Positions 21,501 through 32,571 of a stretch of 64,000 bases of DNA are shown here, piece after piece; the first letter of the stretch is position 1; the number at the start of each line of letters is the position of its first letter. The notes beneath the pieces were generated by a model, which was given only the letters and a program-made list of their open reading frames with translations, ran no database searches and was not told the DNA's origin. The translations under genes and the position numbers were made by a program. The stretch lies in assembly GCF_003576645.1 (NCBI RefSeq), contig NC_044922.1, forward strand, positions 15,525,457 to 15,589,456, in the 5' to 3' direction. Source of the DNA: Ipomoea triloba (lineage: Eukaryota; Streptophyta; Magnoliopsida; Solanales; Convolvulaceae).

Positions 21501-24500
21501 GTCTTCTAACGTGGAATTGTCGGGGGCTTGGCAACCCAATGGCAGTTCAAGTTCTTGCGGATATTATCCGTGCAAAGAGGCCAAAGGTTGTGTTTTTAAT
21601 TGAGACGTTTATGGTAAAACACAAGATGGAACCGATTCGTACGAGGTTGGGTTTTCAAAATATGTTTGTTGTGGATGCGTGTGGTCATAGGGGCGGTCTG
21701 GCTCTTTTATGGTTGGATTCTGTAGAGCTAGAGGTGACGGGGTTTTCCACAAACCACGTTGACTCAACTGTGATATTGGACGTTGGTAGTCCGAAATGGA
21801 GATTTACTGGTTTTTACGGCTATCCAGAGAGGGCCCGAAGGCGAGATTCATGGCATCTGCTTCGATCCCTGGCCAGCTTAAATACAATGCCCTAGGTCAT
21901 AATGGGTGATTATAACGATTTGATGCATCAAAGGGATAAAAGGGGCCGTAATCCTCATCCGACATGGCTACTAAATGGATTCAAAGAGGCAATATCAGAT
22001 TGTGGTTTACAGGAACTGGAATTTTCGGGGAATCAGTACACTTGGGAGAGATCCCAGGGTACCCTAGAAATGGTGGAGGAAAAGCTTGATCGGATTTTCA
22101 CAACAGACTCGTGGTTATCACTGTTTGAGGGAGCAAAAGCTTGCTCGCTGACTTGTCCATATAGCGATCACCTGCCGTTACTTCTTACTCCGGTGGTCAT
22201 CGCACATGGCATTCGTAGGAGACGATTTTGTTTCGACAATATGTGCCTCCGGGAAGATAAGTGCAGGGAAATCATAACTAATTCATGGAGTCGGACAATG
22301 GGGCTTGATGTGCTTAGTAGGATCGAAACGTGTGGCAGTGACTTGTGGAGATGGGGAAAATCCTATAACAGAGGATTCCAGCGGAAAATAGATGTTTGCA
22401 AAGCCAGGTTGGAAACTCTTAGAATGCGGCGAGATGGTAGGGGCTTTAATGAATATTCCAGTACAGAACGTGAGTTGCTATTTTTGCTCAATCAACAACA
22501 CGTTTACTGGAAACAAAGAGCTAAGGAACACTGGTACAAGCATGGAGACCTTAATACCAAGTATTTTCATAATGCAGTTAAATCAAGACGCCGTCGAAAT
22601 AGGATAACACGGCTACGGAGAGAGGATGGTTTGGTTGTTGAATTTGTGGATGATATGGGAGAAGTGAGACTGAGTATTTTTCTGATTTGTTCACGGCATC
22701 ACAATGTGATATGGAGGAGGTCTTGGATTGTATTACTGCTCGGTTGAGGCCTGAGGAAAATAACAGACTTCTTGGATTGGTTAGTGCGGAGGAGGTGCGT
22801 CACGCTGTCTTCCAAATGCACCCTGACAAGTCACCTGGACCGGATGGTCTAGGACCAGGGTTTTTCCAGCACTATTGGGATATTGTGGGATATGATGTGA
22901 CGCTGTTTTGTAGGAGTTTTGTGGAATCAACTAAATTGCCTACAAAGGCCAATGATACTTTTATAGTATTAATCCCGAAAAAGGCAAACCCAGATTCTAT
23001 GAAGGACCTGCGACCCATTGCCTTATGCAATGTTTTGTATAAAATAGCAGCAAAGGTCTGTGCTAATCGAATGAAAACTATTCTTGATGGTCTTATCTCG
23101 CAGGCTTAGAGTGCGTTTATCCCGGGTCGGCTAATAACCGATAACATCATGCTCGCGTATGAAGCCCATCATTACCTGAAACGAAAGACTCAAGGGAAGG
23201 AAGGTGTTGTTGCCCTAAAAGTGGACATGAGTAAGGCGTATGACCGAGTCGAGTGGCAGTTTCGAAAGGGTGTGATGCTAAAGATGGGGTTTGCTGCAAA
23301 GTGGGTGGATATAATGCTTGAAGCGGTTAGTTCGGTCAAGTATCATGTCTGGCATGAACAACGATAGTTTGGGCCGATAACTCCGGGAAGAGGGCTGCGG
23401 CAGGGTGATCCCCTTTCACCTTACCTTTTCCTTTTCGTGGCTGAGGGATTAAGTGCATTAATTGAACGCCAAATGAGACTGGGTATGTTGCATGGTGCTA
23501 TTGTTGCTAGAGGGCCCCCCCCCAACTTTCTCATCTGTTATTTGCAGATGTCTGTTTCCTATTCTTTCGGGCTAATGAAACTGAAACCATGCGCATGAAA
23601 TGGATTCTGGAAGTGTACTCTAAGGCTACGGGGCAACAAATCAATTATGACAAGTCTATGGTATGTTTTAGTGCTAATGTGCAGCCAGCTACTAGTAATA
23701 ATCTGGTCACAATGTTAGGAGTGCGAGAAGGCGACACTTCAGAAAAATATTTGGGCCTGCCATCATTAGTGGGAAGGAAGAAAAAAGAGATCCTGGGGTT
23801 TTTGAAGGGGAAAATCATAAATAAGGTGCGAAGCTGGAACGCAAGGTTCCTGTCAAGAGCAGGTAGGGAAGTCCTCCTTAAAAATGTTGTGCAGGCAATG
23901 CCTTCCTATGCCATGATGGTGTTTTTATTGCCTATAGGCCTGTGCAAGGAGATGGAGACATTGATGAACGAATACTGGTGGACATGCATTATTGGTAATG
24001 GTAAAGGAATTCGTTGGAGGAATTGGACTTCGTTGTGTATACCGAAAGCCGGGGGTGGTATGGGTTTTCGCCGACTGCATGAAACGAATTTAGCCTTATT
24101 GGGAAAACAAGCATGGCGTCTTTTGACAATGCCGCATTCCCTTATGGCTCGGGTTTACAAGGCTAGATATTATCCAACATCTTCATATTTTGATGTTAAA
24201 CTAGGAAGTAACCCTTCATATATTTGGAGGGGAATGCTGGAAGTGCAAAGTTTGTTGAAGGAGGGATGCCGAAGAAGTATTGGGGACGGTGCTACAACTG
24301 TTATTGGGAATGATCCTTGGTTAACTGACGCCTCGAACCCGTATGTTACATCCACATTGCATGACTCTATCGCCCAAGCACCGGTTTCATCTCTTATTAG
24401 TATGCATGGTACCCAGTGGGATCACGAGTGTGTTCGCGACATATTTAATACCCGGGATGCCGAACTGATTCTTAATCTTCCATTAAGTGTGAGGAAGCCG

Positions 24501-25531
24501 CCGGATGCATGGATATGGGAACCAGATTCTAAAGGGAAGTACACAGTAAAATCTTGTTATAGGAAGTTGTTGGGAGAATTTATTGATCAAAAACCATGGA
24601 CCAAGCTGTGGAATATGCAGGTACCACCAAAAGTTAAGACTTTTTGTTGGGTTTTCTTCCTACCCGTGATGCATTGAACACTAAACATGTGGCGTGCTCA
24701 ATAATGTGTTTTTTGTGCAACCAACAGGTAACAGCTTCCCATTTGTTTATGGACTGCAATGAAACAAGGAGGTTCTGGAATGCAGTTGGTCTGCCGATTG
24801 CTTATTACGGTAATAGTGTACTGACCAAATGGTTTTTTGGAAACATTGTTAAACTAAATGGTGATGACTTATGTAAATTTGCAATGTTTTGTTGGGGATT
24901 GTGGTACAACAGGAATGATTATGTTTGGAATGGTGTCCCTTATGTGATGGCTCAAGTAATACACTCTGCGTTGTCACTTTGGTTAGCTTGGAAGGGTGTA
25001 AATGAAGGGCAGGTGGTACAGTCCACGCATGACTTTCGTACTGAACGATGGTCACCACCAAGTCAAGGTAGGCTTAAGTTAAATATGGATGTGGCGATGA
25101 GTATGAATAATTCTTGTATGGGTATGGGATGGGTCATTCGTGATGCTCAGGGTCATTTTGTTGCAGCTAAAGCCAAAAAATTTGATGGGTTTTTCAGTGT
25201 TAAAGAGGCCGAAGTTGTGAGCATTAGAGAAGCGCTAAGTTGGATTAAGGAGATGGACATAGGCGACGTGGATATCGAGACAGACTCTCAGCTTGTTTTT
25301 TATGCTTTATCGTCTGAACCTTTTAATAACTCTTTTGGTTTTATAATTGATGATGTAAAAGAAGCCGCGTCCCAGATTCATGATGTGGTTTTTCGTTTTG
25401 TGAGGCGATCTGCGAACCATGCGGCCCATGCTTTAGCTAAGGAAGCCGGTTCTGAGTCAGGTTGCGGGGAGTGGTTGATCTCCCCACCTCTTTTCCTTGT
25501 GAACATTATTGCTTCTGATTTAATGGTATAA
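21497..25531 (+). pseudogene. LINE ORF2: endonuclease-RT-RNase H polyprotein
   Basis: The APE-type endonuclease has TWNCRG, LIET, GDYND and SDH in order. A TAG at 21893-21895 replaces the residue before VIMGDYND, probably an old TGG. A frameshift near 22660-22675 precedes the RT. The RT has [22 protein letters not shown], then TAG at 23107, [25 protein letters not shown] at 23365, and GLRQGDPLSPYLF. A nine-C run at 23515-23523 shifts the frame again, and the catalytic FADD reads FADV (23541-23552). The zf-RVT region (CFLCNQQVTASHLFMDC) follows another shift near 24650. RNase H (LKLNMDVA, GWVIRD, EAEVVSIREAL, ETDSQLV) runs to the stop at 25531. Confidence 0.93.
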
Positions 25532-25710
25532 GTTCTTTTTCTCAAAAAAAAAATTGATATATTGTATGCCCAAAATAAATAATAGGTGAATGAGATATTG
25601 ATTATTAAAGTATGTAGACATATTTAAGAGAAGTTAAAAGTTGATTATTAACCTTTCCGTGCATTGAAATGTATATCCTGATTCAAAATGATATTCAGAT
25701 TATATGTCTC

Positions 25711-25936
25711 GCAAATTATGCAATGGATTAGAGTCCACCTTACATTGTAGATCTTGCAAGCACACATTGTAGATCTTTCAAGCACACTAAGAAGACCTTA
25801 TGTAGCGAGCTCAACCGAAAGAGTGTTAGCTGCAAATTATGCAATGGATTAGAGTCCACCATACATTGTAGATCTTGCAAGCACACTAACCTTATGTAAA
25901 CCTTATGTAACGAGCTCAACCGAAAGAGTGTTAGGT
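25711..25936 (+). repeat. Tandem duplication, about 120 bp unit x 2
   Basis: Copy one (25711-25831) and copy two (25832-25936) both begin GCAAATTATGCAATGGATTA and end with CTCAACCGAAAGAGTGTTAG. Smaller internal duplications (CATTGTAGATCTT-CAAGCACAC) are present in copy one only. No coding function is apparent. Confidence 0.85.
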
Positions 25937-26460
25937 AGGAATCCATCAATTTTAGGTTAAAAATGGAGGGTTAATTTTGTTTCAAGATTACCTTTTTTTC
26001 TTCCTAAAATCCATGGAATTAAAATCTTGGGGGCATGGGATTTTAATTCTATGAAAATGAGGGAAACTTCAACCAAACGAAGGAATTTAGTTGCATTCAG
26101 AATTAGATAGGAATTAAATGGGATTTCATATTTAGTCATTCAGTACCAATTTTATCTCATCTTTGTGAAATAAGAGTCTCAAAGTAAATTCTTATCTCAT
26201 AGTAATTAATTTCCTCCATTAGAAATTCTTTTTTAAAAAAGAAAGAACTTAACAATGGATAAATGGATCCTTCTCGTTATTTTACGAGGTTCGTTTTTTG
26301 GAGTGCTTCAAAGATACATATGGTCATGACTAGTGTGATACTCATCCTGATCGAAGTAGAAGACAATGGAATGCCTCTCAAGAACATTAGTTTAATTGGG
26401 AGGATACCCACTAATGAACCGGTCAAAAACACAAGGCTAGATATGTACCTTCAGTTGTGA
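25937..26460. other. Intergenic, no gene seen
   Basis: This is AT-rich sequence with possible MITE remnants (complementary words around 25960 and 26040-26160). Nothing further is supported. Confidence 0.4.
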
Positions 26461-26756
26461 AAAATGTCAATGGACTTCAGTACGAAGAAAAAGATTCAGG
26501 GGGTTTGCAAGTTGCTCCATCCAGAGGTCAACTTGTACACATTCTGCAAGGCCATCAATCAGCTGACAAAAGTTTTAAGGTCCTATAAGGATCAAAACTC
26601 TCTTGTAACACAGTCTGCGAATCTAAGTTTTATTAGCTTAGCTAGAAAATTTAGTTCTATGTCAGATTGTATGGAATGGCTTTACATTCCATTAAACCTT
26701 GTTGTACTTGTTTCTAATATTTAATGAAGGTTTATTATTATTATCAAAAAAAAATG
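26461..26756 (+). mobile_element. Possible LINE 3' fragment
   Basis: The stretch ends with CTTGTTGTACTTG, AATGAAGGTTTATTATTATT and an A run at 26747-26755, a format typical of plant LINE 3' ends. The upstream open frame (26464-26724) has no motif I recognise. No target duplication was found. Confidence 0.35.
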
Positions 26757-27300
26757 GATATATGGATAATCAAAGAATATCTGGGTCATTAGGCCTTCCA
26801 AATAATTGGGCCGGGGTATATAACCCAACAAATTCTTGGACCATATTTGCATTATTATTATTATTATTATTATTAAAATAAAAAACAGTATTCTTTTAAA
26901 AGGAGAAGGGAGAATTGTGTGATTAAGTCCTGTTGGGCGAAGACAGTAAAGGATCAAATCCAGCAATTAGAGGTTAGGAGATTGTTGAGTAAATGTTGGT
27001 GAAGGGTTTAACACCCAGCCTCTCGAAAATATAGTAGCAATATATGAGAAAATAAAGTGTTGAGAGGAGAATTGTTTGACAGAAACTAGTAAAGAGTCAA
27101 GTCTAACAATTGATGATTAGAAGAATTGTTAGGCAAAGACCAATTAAAGGCCAAGTTTAGCAGTCTTGTCTCTTCAAAATGTGATACCAATATTTAAAGA
27201 AATAAAATTGAGACTTCATTATGAGCTAAACGTTTGGTCTAACAAATCCTACCAGAAGTTTCTTATGAACAAATATAAAGATTGAGAGGGTTGCCATTCC
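26757..27300. other. Intergenic, imperfect tandem segments
   Basis: (ATT)n lies at about 26850-26876. Loosely repeated units follow, containing GTAAAG-TCAA-TC-AACAATT and ATAGTAGCAATAT / ATACCAATATTT (26890-27215). The region closest to 27500 probably includes the 3' UTR of the BEL1-like gene on the minus strand. Confidence 0.4.
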
Positions 27301-27528
27301 AAGTTTATAACGTATCAATATTTTCTGTAATTACCATTTGATGTTTCCTGTCATTTATCATACACTTCAAAGATGAAAATGGGCTGAATGCCTGAGTTTA
27401 ATTAACATTTCTTCTTATGCATTACATGAATCCTTCATATCACAGGCCCTTAACCTGTACTCTTTCTTATTAACTTCATCATCAATCTTTCTTGTTTTGA
27501 TGGCCATTCCAGCTCGATCTCTAACATT

Positions 27529-30500
27529 TTAGCCTGCAAAGTCGCGAATTATCTGACCTCCAAACTGCTGCCTGAGCTGACTTTCATGCTGCTGCATTTG
27601 CTGTTGCTGTTGCTGTTGGGCGCCCTCGATGCTTTGTCTGAGCCCCAGCGTCAATGACACGGCTCCAAGCCCCCCGATTTCAAGGCTGTTTCGCTGGTAA
27701 GGCATGAAACCCATACCAACAGGAAGCTGCCCACAGTCGATCCTGGACCGCTTGTCCTGGTTCCACATGTCCTGGTACGATTTTTCCCTGATGATGGATG
27801 GGCTGATCCCGGGGGGGCATTCGTCTGGTATTGCTCTCGCGTTCAAGAACTGGCTTTCGTTAGGGAGGCCGAGCTGCCTGCCTTGTGTTCCCATCTCCCC
27901 ATCTGCTTTTCCCACGTTTGAGCCCTTTTCTACCATTGCTTTCGTCTCGAGCATGTGGATTTCTTCTACCATCGGCTTCCAAACTCTCACTCGAGCATTG
28001 ATGAACCAGTTTGAAACCTATGTTCAACCGTGTTTAAGTGAATTCACATACGTATGGCTTGTTGAGCATAAATATAATATAGACATAAATGTGCAATCCA
28101 ACTATCAACTTAGACTTTTAGTTGAGATGGAGCACATGCTTTAATTTGGCTCAGTTCCTCAGCTAACACGATAACTATGCTCGAGTGGAACAGTTGGGAA
28201 AAAAACACTAAAACAGTGCCTAGTTATTGCAGACAAGGGGAGTTTGGATTCTACCTGGTTCCTAGTCAAGCCAGTTTGGGAGGCCAACATATGCTTGTCT
28301 GTGTCTGTTGGGTACCTGCAACGACACGAGCAAAGATGTTATAGGAACAGAATATATATATATACACACGAGTTAGTGACGCATTAGAGGACTCACGGGT
28401 GCAGGAAATGGTCGAAAAGCCAAGCTCTAAGAATAGCCACAGCCCGCTCAGGCAGGCCTCGTTGTGGCCTCCAAACGTGCGTTTGAGGCTCCAAATAGTG
28501 CAGCCTTTCCCCGCTGCCATTCTGGTTTTGCAAGGTCTGGTCGATGAACTTCATGCCCGAGGTTCCTCCTGCGTCCCTCTTGCTGCTGCTCGCCCCCGTG
28601 GGGGACAGCACGTCTTCTCCCAACGCCTTCCTTATGCTCCTGAGCTGGTCTGATATCGTGCTCTTGAAACAACGAAACTGGCGCGAGACTGCCTTCAACG
28701 CCACCGAGATGTAAGGGGTGGCTGCGCTAAGACCAGCCACTGACTCGAAGGACGATACCACCATCTGCATCTGCTGATGGTACTGCCTGTACCTTCTGCA
28801 AACCTTTTTCGACGAAATTCCAAAACAAATTTTCAGAATTTGGTCTGTCAATACACTTAACTACAGCTGCAAAACTACTAGATAGCCATATACCCAAATT
28901 GTTAACATTACTTCACAAACTAAAAACACATCACTACTGTCCAAGAAAAAGCTACTTTTTTCTTGATACCTTTCAGGAAAGAACAAGCATGATCCACAAA
29001 TATCAAAAGGAAAAGCATTTCCAATTCTCTTTCTTTACGAGTTTAATTAGGTATTCTGTCAACATCAAGACATGATTCGTTCCACCAAATTGGCATCAAA
29101 CTCCACTTTAATAACGACTAAAACACAGTGCCAGGCAGTTTCATTTCAGATTAGCAACAAGAACTAGAATAAAAATCACGAGGCAAACACAAATCAGCTA
29201 CAATGTTAACACTGATAAGACGTAAATTAGTGTCCAAATAAGATTGGCGATATAACTATATTAAGAAAGGAAACGATCCTACCTCGTCCTGCATGTATAA
29301 CAGCTTGACTTTGTTTTGCAGATATTCAGGCCGAGGGTAGGATTCATTCGAGCTGCTCATGCCTCTAAACTCGTGGCTGCTCTTCTCGTTTGAGCTATAA
29401 AACGTGGAAGATGAGACACCGGAATCAACAGCCAGAGATCCACCGCCACTGCGTGGGGTTGCATTGACAGCCTCACTAGAAATCCCAACTTCATCCATAA
29501 CATTATTCCCAGAGACCTCAGACAAGTTAAGGGCTTTGTCACCGGTGAAGTTGCAGAATTCATAGAGCAGCTGTTGTGCTGGCCTTAGAAATCTCGAACT
29601 TTTAAGAATGGTTGCATAGCCCGTGAAAGGGCCAAGAGGCACCAAATCTCGATGAGTAAAAGTTAAATTCCCAACCATGTCTTGACGAGCAGCGTTCCCC
29701 AACGCTTTACTGCCTTGTTTCGGGTACGAACACAAGTGGTCAGATTTCAAGGGCTTCAAATCAGGCATGCCACTACTGATCCTCTCCCCAACTGATGAAA
29801 GGGACAAAGACAAGGCCTGTGTATTCGAAGCCTCGTTTTCAATCGCTCTATTATCTCTCTCGAGCTCCCCGTTCCACTGAACTGCACTATTTACCAAGCT
29901 AGCAGCATTAGTATTAACAAACAACTGGCTAGACTGATCCACATAAGCGGGGAGAAGACGCGTTTCATCTTCTTCACCTGCAGGCAACCACGAGCTGCTG
30001 CGTTCTGTTTCCCTCACGTTCTGCAGCATCTCGAGCTCTCGGGTTCCAACAGCAGCAGAAGTGACAACTTCTTGAAGAGTCTGGATATCCTTATACTGAC
30101 CAGAAGTGTCACTAGATGGATTATTAGCCAAAGAAGGCTGCAGTTCTTGATATCCAAAGTAACTAGTCTTCACATCAATCCCAGAAACAGGAACATCATT
30201 GTTTAGCCTCAAAGATCCAGACAAATTTTCCCCAACAAACATTGGACTAAGGTTTCCACCATCAATGCCAGCTGATCCACTTGAATAATTAGCAACACCA
30301 CTCCAAACAGAGCCAATTTTGTGGGAAAGATCAACGCTTTTCCAAGTGCCACAGTTTTGTGGGTCACCATTGTTATCTTTGTTCAACACTAGAGAATGTG
30401 GGTTTGAGGCAAAATTAAGCATGTCTGAGGATAACACTGAGGAAGAAGAATCGCAGGAAATGTTTCCATATCTCCAGCCAGGAAGCTGAACAAGATCCAT

Positions 30501-30650
30501 ATTTAGGCCCTGGTGCAAAGACAGGTGCTCCAAATTGGCACGATAATCCCCCATGTGCTGTGATGGTGTTGAGGTGTTTTGGTTTCTCAGCTTATCACGC
30601 CTGCTTTGCTGCACCACATGAAATTCAGGCCCATGGTTTCTCATCTCCAT
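27529..30650 (-). CDS. BEL1-like homeodomain (TALE) transcription factor
   Basis: Exons on the minus strand are 30650-29283, 28803-28397, 28315-28255 and 28017-27529, giving 774 codons. All introns are GT-AG and phases join cleanly. The N-terminal region is serine-rich with a ZIBEL-like QALSLSLSS near residue 278. The SKY box [16 protein letters not shown] lies near 340-370. The BELL domain starts near 457 ([19 protein letters not shown]). A TALE homeodomain lies at about 568-630 with the three-residue PYP loop and [11 protein letters not shown] split by introns 2 and 3. VSLTLGL sits near 730, followed by a glutamine run. The start is the first in-frame ATG (TTTCCATGGAG). BELL proteins act in the nucleus as heterodimers with KNOX proteins in meristem and organ patterning. 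The SKY text resembles BLH6/BLH7-type members; the subgroup is tentative. All domains are intact. Confidence 0.95.
28060..28155 (+). mobile_element. TRIM-like mini-LTR in intron 3 of the BEL1-like gene
   Basis: A TG...CA block of about 77 bp (TGTTGAGCATA ... GAGCACA) is followed by TTTAATTTGGCTCAGTTCC, a decayed version of the primer-binding site seen in the copies at 42184 and 63786. It lies antisense in the 237 bp intron between 28254 and 28018. There is no second LTR. Confidence 0.55.
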
Positions 30651-30693
30651 GGAAACTAGCCCCACCACAAGATTTTACAACTTCAATTCTCTC

Positions 30694-32029
30694 CTGAAAT
30701 TCCCATTAAATTGGACATTCAACTCCAAAACTTTGAAACTATTCAGGAAAAAAAAACAGTAGTTCAGTACTGTTGAGAAAGTACATAGAACACACAGCCA
30801 CCCATGTATAGCAACTATTAAATAAGCAAGTATTAAATAGACTAGCCCGCATGGCAGCTCAGTTGGTTATTGGATTCTAGACTTGGGGCAAAACATAACA
30901 TAAGATCCAACATTTGAGTGTTGGAGTTACACCATGGTAGTTGGATCCTCGTTGACATCGAGTACTAGTCCTCTCACCTAACTCACGACTAACTAGTCCT
31001 CTCATCTAACTCAAGACTAGCACGCATGGCAGCTCAGTTGATTTCTAGGTTATAGAAAAAAGACCTATTCGTTTTGGTGTAAGATTGTGGACAATGACAC
31101 AAGATAAAACCCCACATATGAATGTGAAAGTTACATCGGGCGGACTCCTTGTGAGAGCCAAGCACGGGTACTTCTACCTAATGAAAAGTTGAGTAACCGT
31201 AATTTACCCTTAGTGGAAGGTTATAGGGATTGAGAGTTTTGCCTTTTGTGGGTATATATTAAATAGAGTAGCAGAAGGGGGATGCAATAAATGAAGTCCA
31301 TGGGAGTGGATAAATGCAAGAAAAGAAACCAAGCTAGAAGCATCATGGAAAACAAAAACTTGGGATAACAAAAACAAACACCAAGGCATTATATTGCTGT
31401 TAAGATAGTGAAGAAACTTGAGTTCTGAGAAACAAAGAAAAAGAGAAAGAAACACAAATCCAAAATTACAATGTTGAGCTTTCTCTTCCTCCCATGGCTC
31501 CCTCAAACTTACCCTTCTAAACCAAGCAACACTGTACTGCACAGCGTAAAATTATATTTTTCCCAAGATTTTGCAGCAAAATGAAGCAATCACTCCTTGT
31601 CAGCTTCAACATACAAACTTTACCCAACAAACTCAACAACAAATCCCAAAAACGTAACCAAGGGAGCAAAGAAGAACCGCGCCAATGGCACATTAAAAAA
31701 ATAAAATAAAATAAAATAAATAAAAGAAAAGAAAAGAAAACCCTAATTTTGGACCAACCAACTTTAGCTTCTGTCATTTTCAGCACCCAAAAGGATCTAA
31801 AAGAAGGCAGCAAAATAGGTAGATCTAAACCTTGAAGCCTGAAACTTCTTTTTCTTGGCATGAAAGCCAATAAAAACGTTGAACAGAAGAAAAACAAAAA
31901 CAACAACAAAGACTCAATTTTTCAAACTCCCCTTAGAAAAATGGACAAAACCCACCAAGACAAAACAAGCAAGTGAAAGACAAGGAGTCGATAGAAGAAG
32001 TTTGGATGGAGAGATAGAGATAAAATTAC
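30694..32029 (-). other. 5' UTR intron of the BEL1-like gene
   Basis: A donor GTAATTTTA follows CTTCAG at 32030, and an acceptor TTTCAG sits just before 30693. The spliced leader then has only about 43 nt before the ATG. A long leader intron is common in BEL1-like genes. The intron contains two SINE-like segments starting GCATGGCAGCTCAGTTG (about 30850 and 31025, plus orientation) and an AAAATAAAAT/GAAAA purine run (31695-31740). The open frames in it are not credible. Confidence 0.75.
30841..31200 (+). repeat. Two SINE-like units in the leader intron
   Basis: GCATGGCAGCTCAGTTG occurs at about 30850 and 31025. Each is followed, about 95-110 bp on, by GAGTGTTGGAGTTACA / GAATGTGAAAGTTACA. The first motif resembles a tRNA box A. 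Between the units, CTAGTCCTCTCA-CTAACTCA is itself duplicated. Confidence 0.5.
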
Positions 32030-32340
32030 CTGAAGTTAGGTAGCAAGCTATCTTGGTTTTGATGCTCCAAAGACAAAGAGCTAGATAGATCTTTTGCAGG
32101 TGGGCGGGAATTTACGTAGACGGCATAATGAAAAGAAAAGCACTACGTCCGGCGAGATTCCGATGGATTTGCCGGCGAGGAGAAGGAAAAGGTGGGCATG
32201 ATGAGAAGAGAGCAAAGGGGTTAAAAGAAGGACAATGATTGCAAAAGAGCTGAGCAAGAAGCAGTAGTAGTGTAGTGTAGTGTAGTAGTAATTGATAATT
32301 GGGGTCTTGGGGTCTCTCTCGGCTTCAGGCTTTAACGTGT
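32030..32340 (-). other. 5' UTR exon of the BEL1-like gene (approximate)
   Basis: The 3' boundary (32030) is set by the GT donor. The 5' boundary is a guess from where TAGTG-type short repeats (32264-32290) and the CG-rich CCGCGCGGG (about 32348) occur. The leader is long and contains small upstream reading frames. Confidence 0.5.
32143..32199 (-). promoter_or_regulatory. Upstream ORF in the BEL1-like leader (18 codons)
   Basis: ATG at 32199-32197 opens a frame MPTFSFSSPANPSESRRT that stops at 32145-32143. A second, four-codon frame (ATG CCG TCT ACG TAA) lies about 25 nt further downstream in the leader. If the mRNA starts upstream of 32199, these could dampen translation of the main ORF. 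Conservation is untested. Confidence 0.4.
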
Positions 32341-32463
32341 AGTAAAACCCGCGCGGGAATGAGCACACCCACACCTACCTGCACGACGTTGATTTTCATT
32401 GCTCCGTACATCGCCATAAAATTAATATTCTATTCATGTCTCCAAAGGACAAAAGCTTCTTTT

Positions 32464-32556
32464 TTTTTTGGTAATCCAAGAGGTGTTCTCTGTCCGTTTA
32501 ATAGTCCGAGTAGAAACTGGAACAGTTCATTTGCCACTTGAGCTATTCATTAGGTT
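32464..32556 (-). mobile_element. SINE with 15 bp target duplication, upstream of the BEL1-like gene
   Basis: ACAAAAGCTTCTTTT occurs at 32449-32463 and 32557-32571. The insert starts with a T run (a minus-strand poly-A tail) and contains, on the minus strand, the box-A-like TAGCTCAAGTGGCAA. It is only about 90 bp long and lies within a few hundred bases of the presumed transcription start. Confidence 0.85.
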
Positions 32557-32571
32557 ACAAAAGCTTCTTTT

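Larger units (their letters stand above)
20458..25552 (+). mobile_element. Near full-length L1-type LINE, inactive
   Basis: The element contains ORF1 (gag-like), ORF2 (endonuclease, reverse transcriptase, zinc-finger RVT, RNase H) and a tail TTTTTCTCAAAAAAAAA ending at 25552. The 3' UTR is only about 10 nt before the tail. The 5' end is unresolved; it may include the duplicated ATTTGCGATCGCTCCA at 20305-20352. No target-site duplication was found, possibly because the left end lies further upstream. Several independent lesions inactivate both ORFs. Its GC content is clearly above its surroundings, consistent with a moderately recent insertion. Confidence 0.92.

Noticed and set aside
28399..28653. 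Plus-strand frames opposite BEL1-like exon 2
   Set aside because: The minus strand encodes the BELL domain and the start of the homeodomain with matching splice sites, so the plus-strand frames are shadows.
30651..30668. A six-codon upstream extension of the BEL1-like protein starting at a GTG
   Set aside because: The codon is GTG, not ATG. The first in-frame ATG at 30650 has a good context and begins a typical protein.
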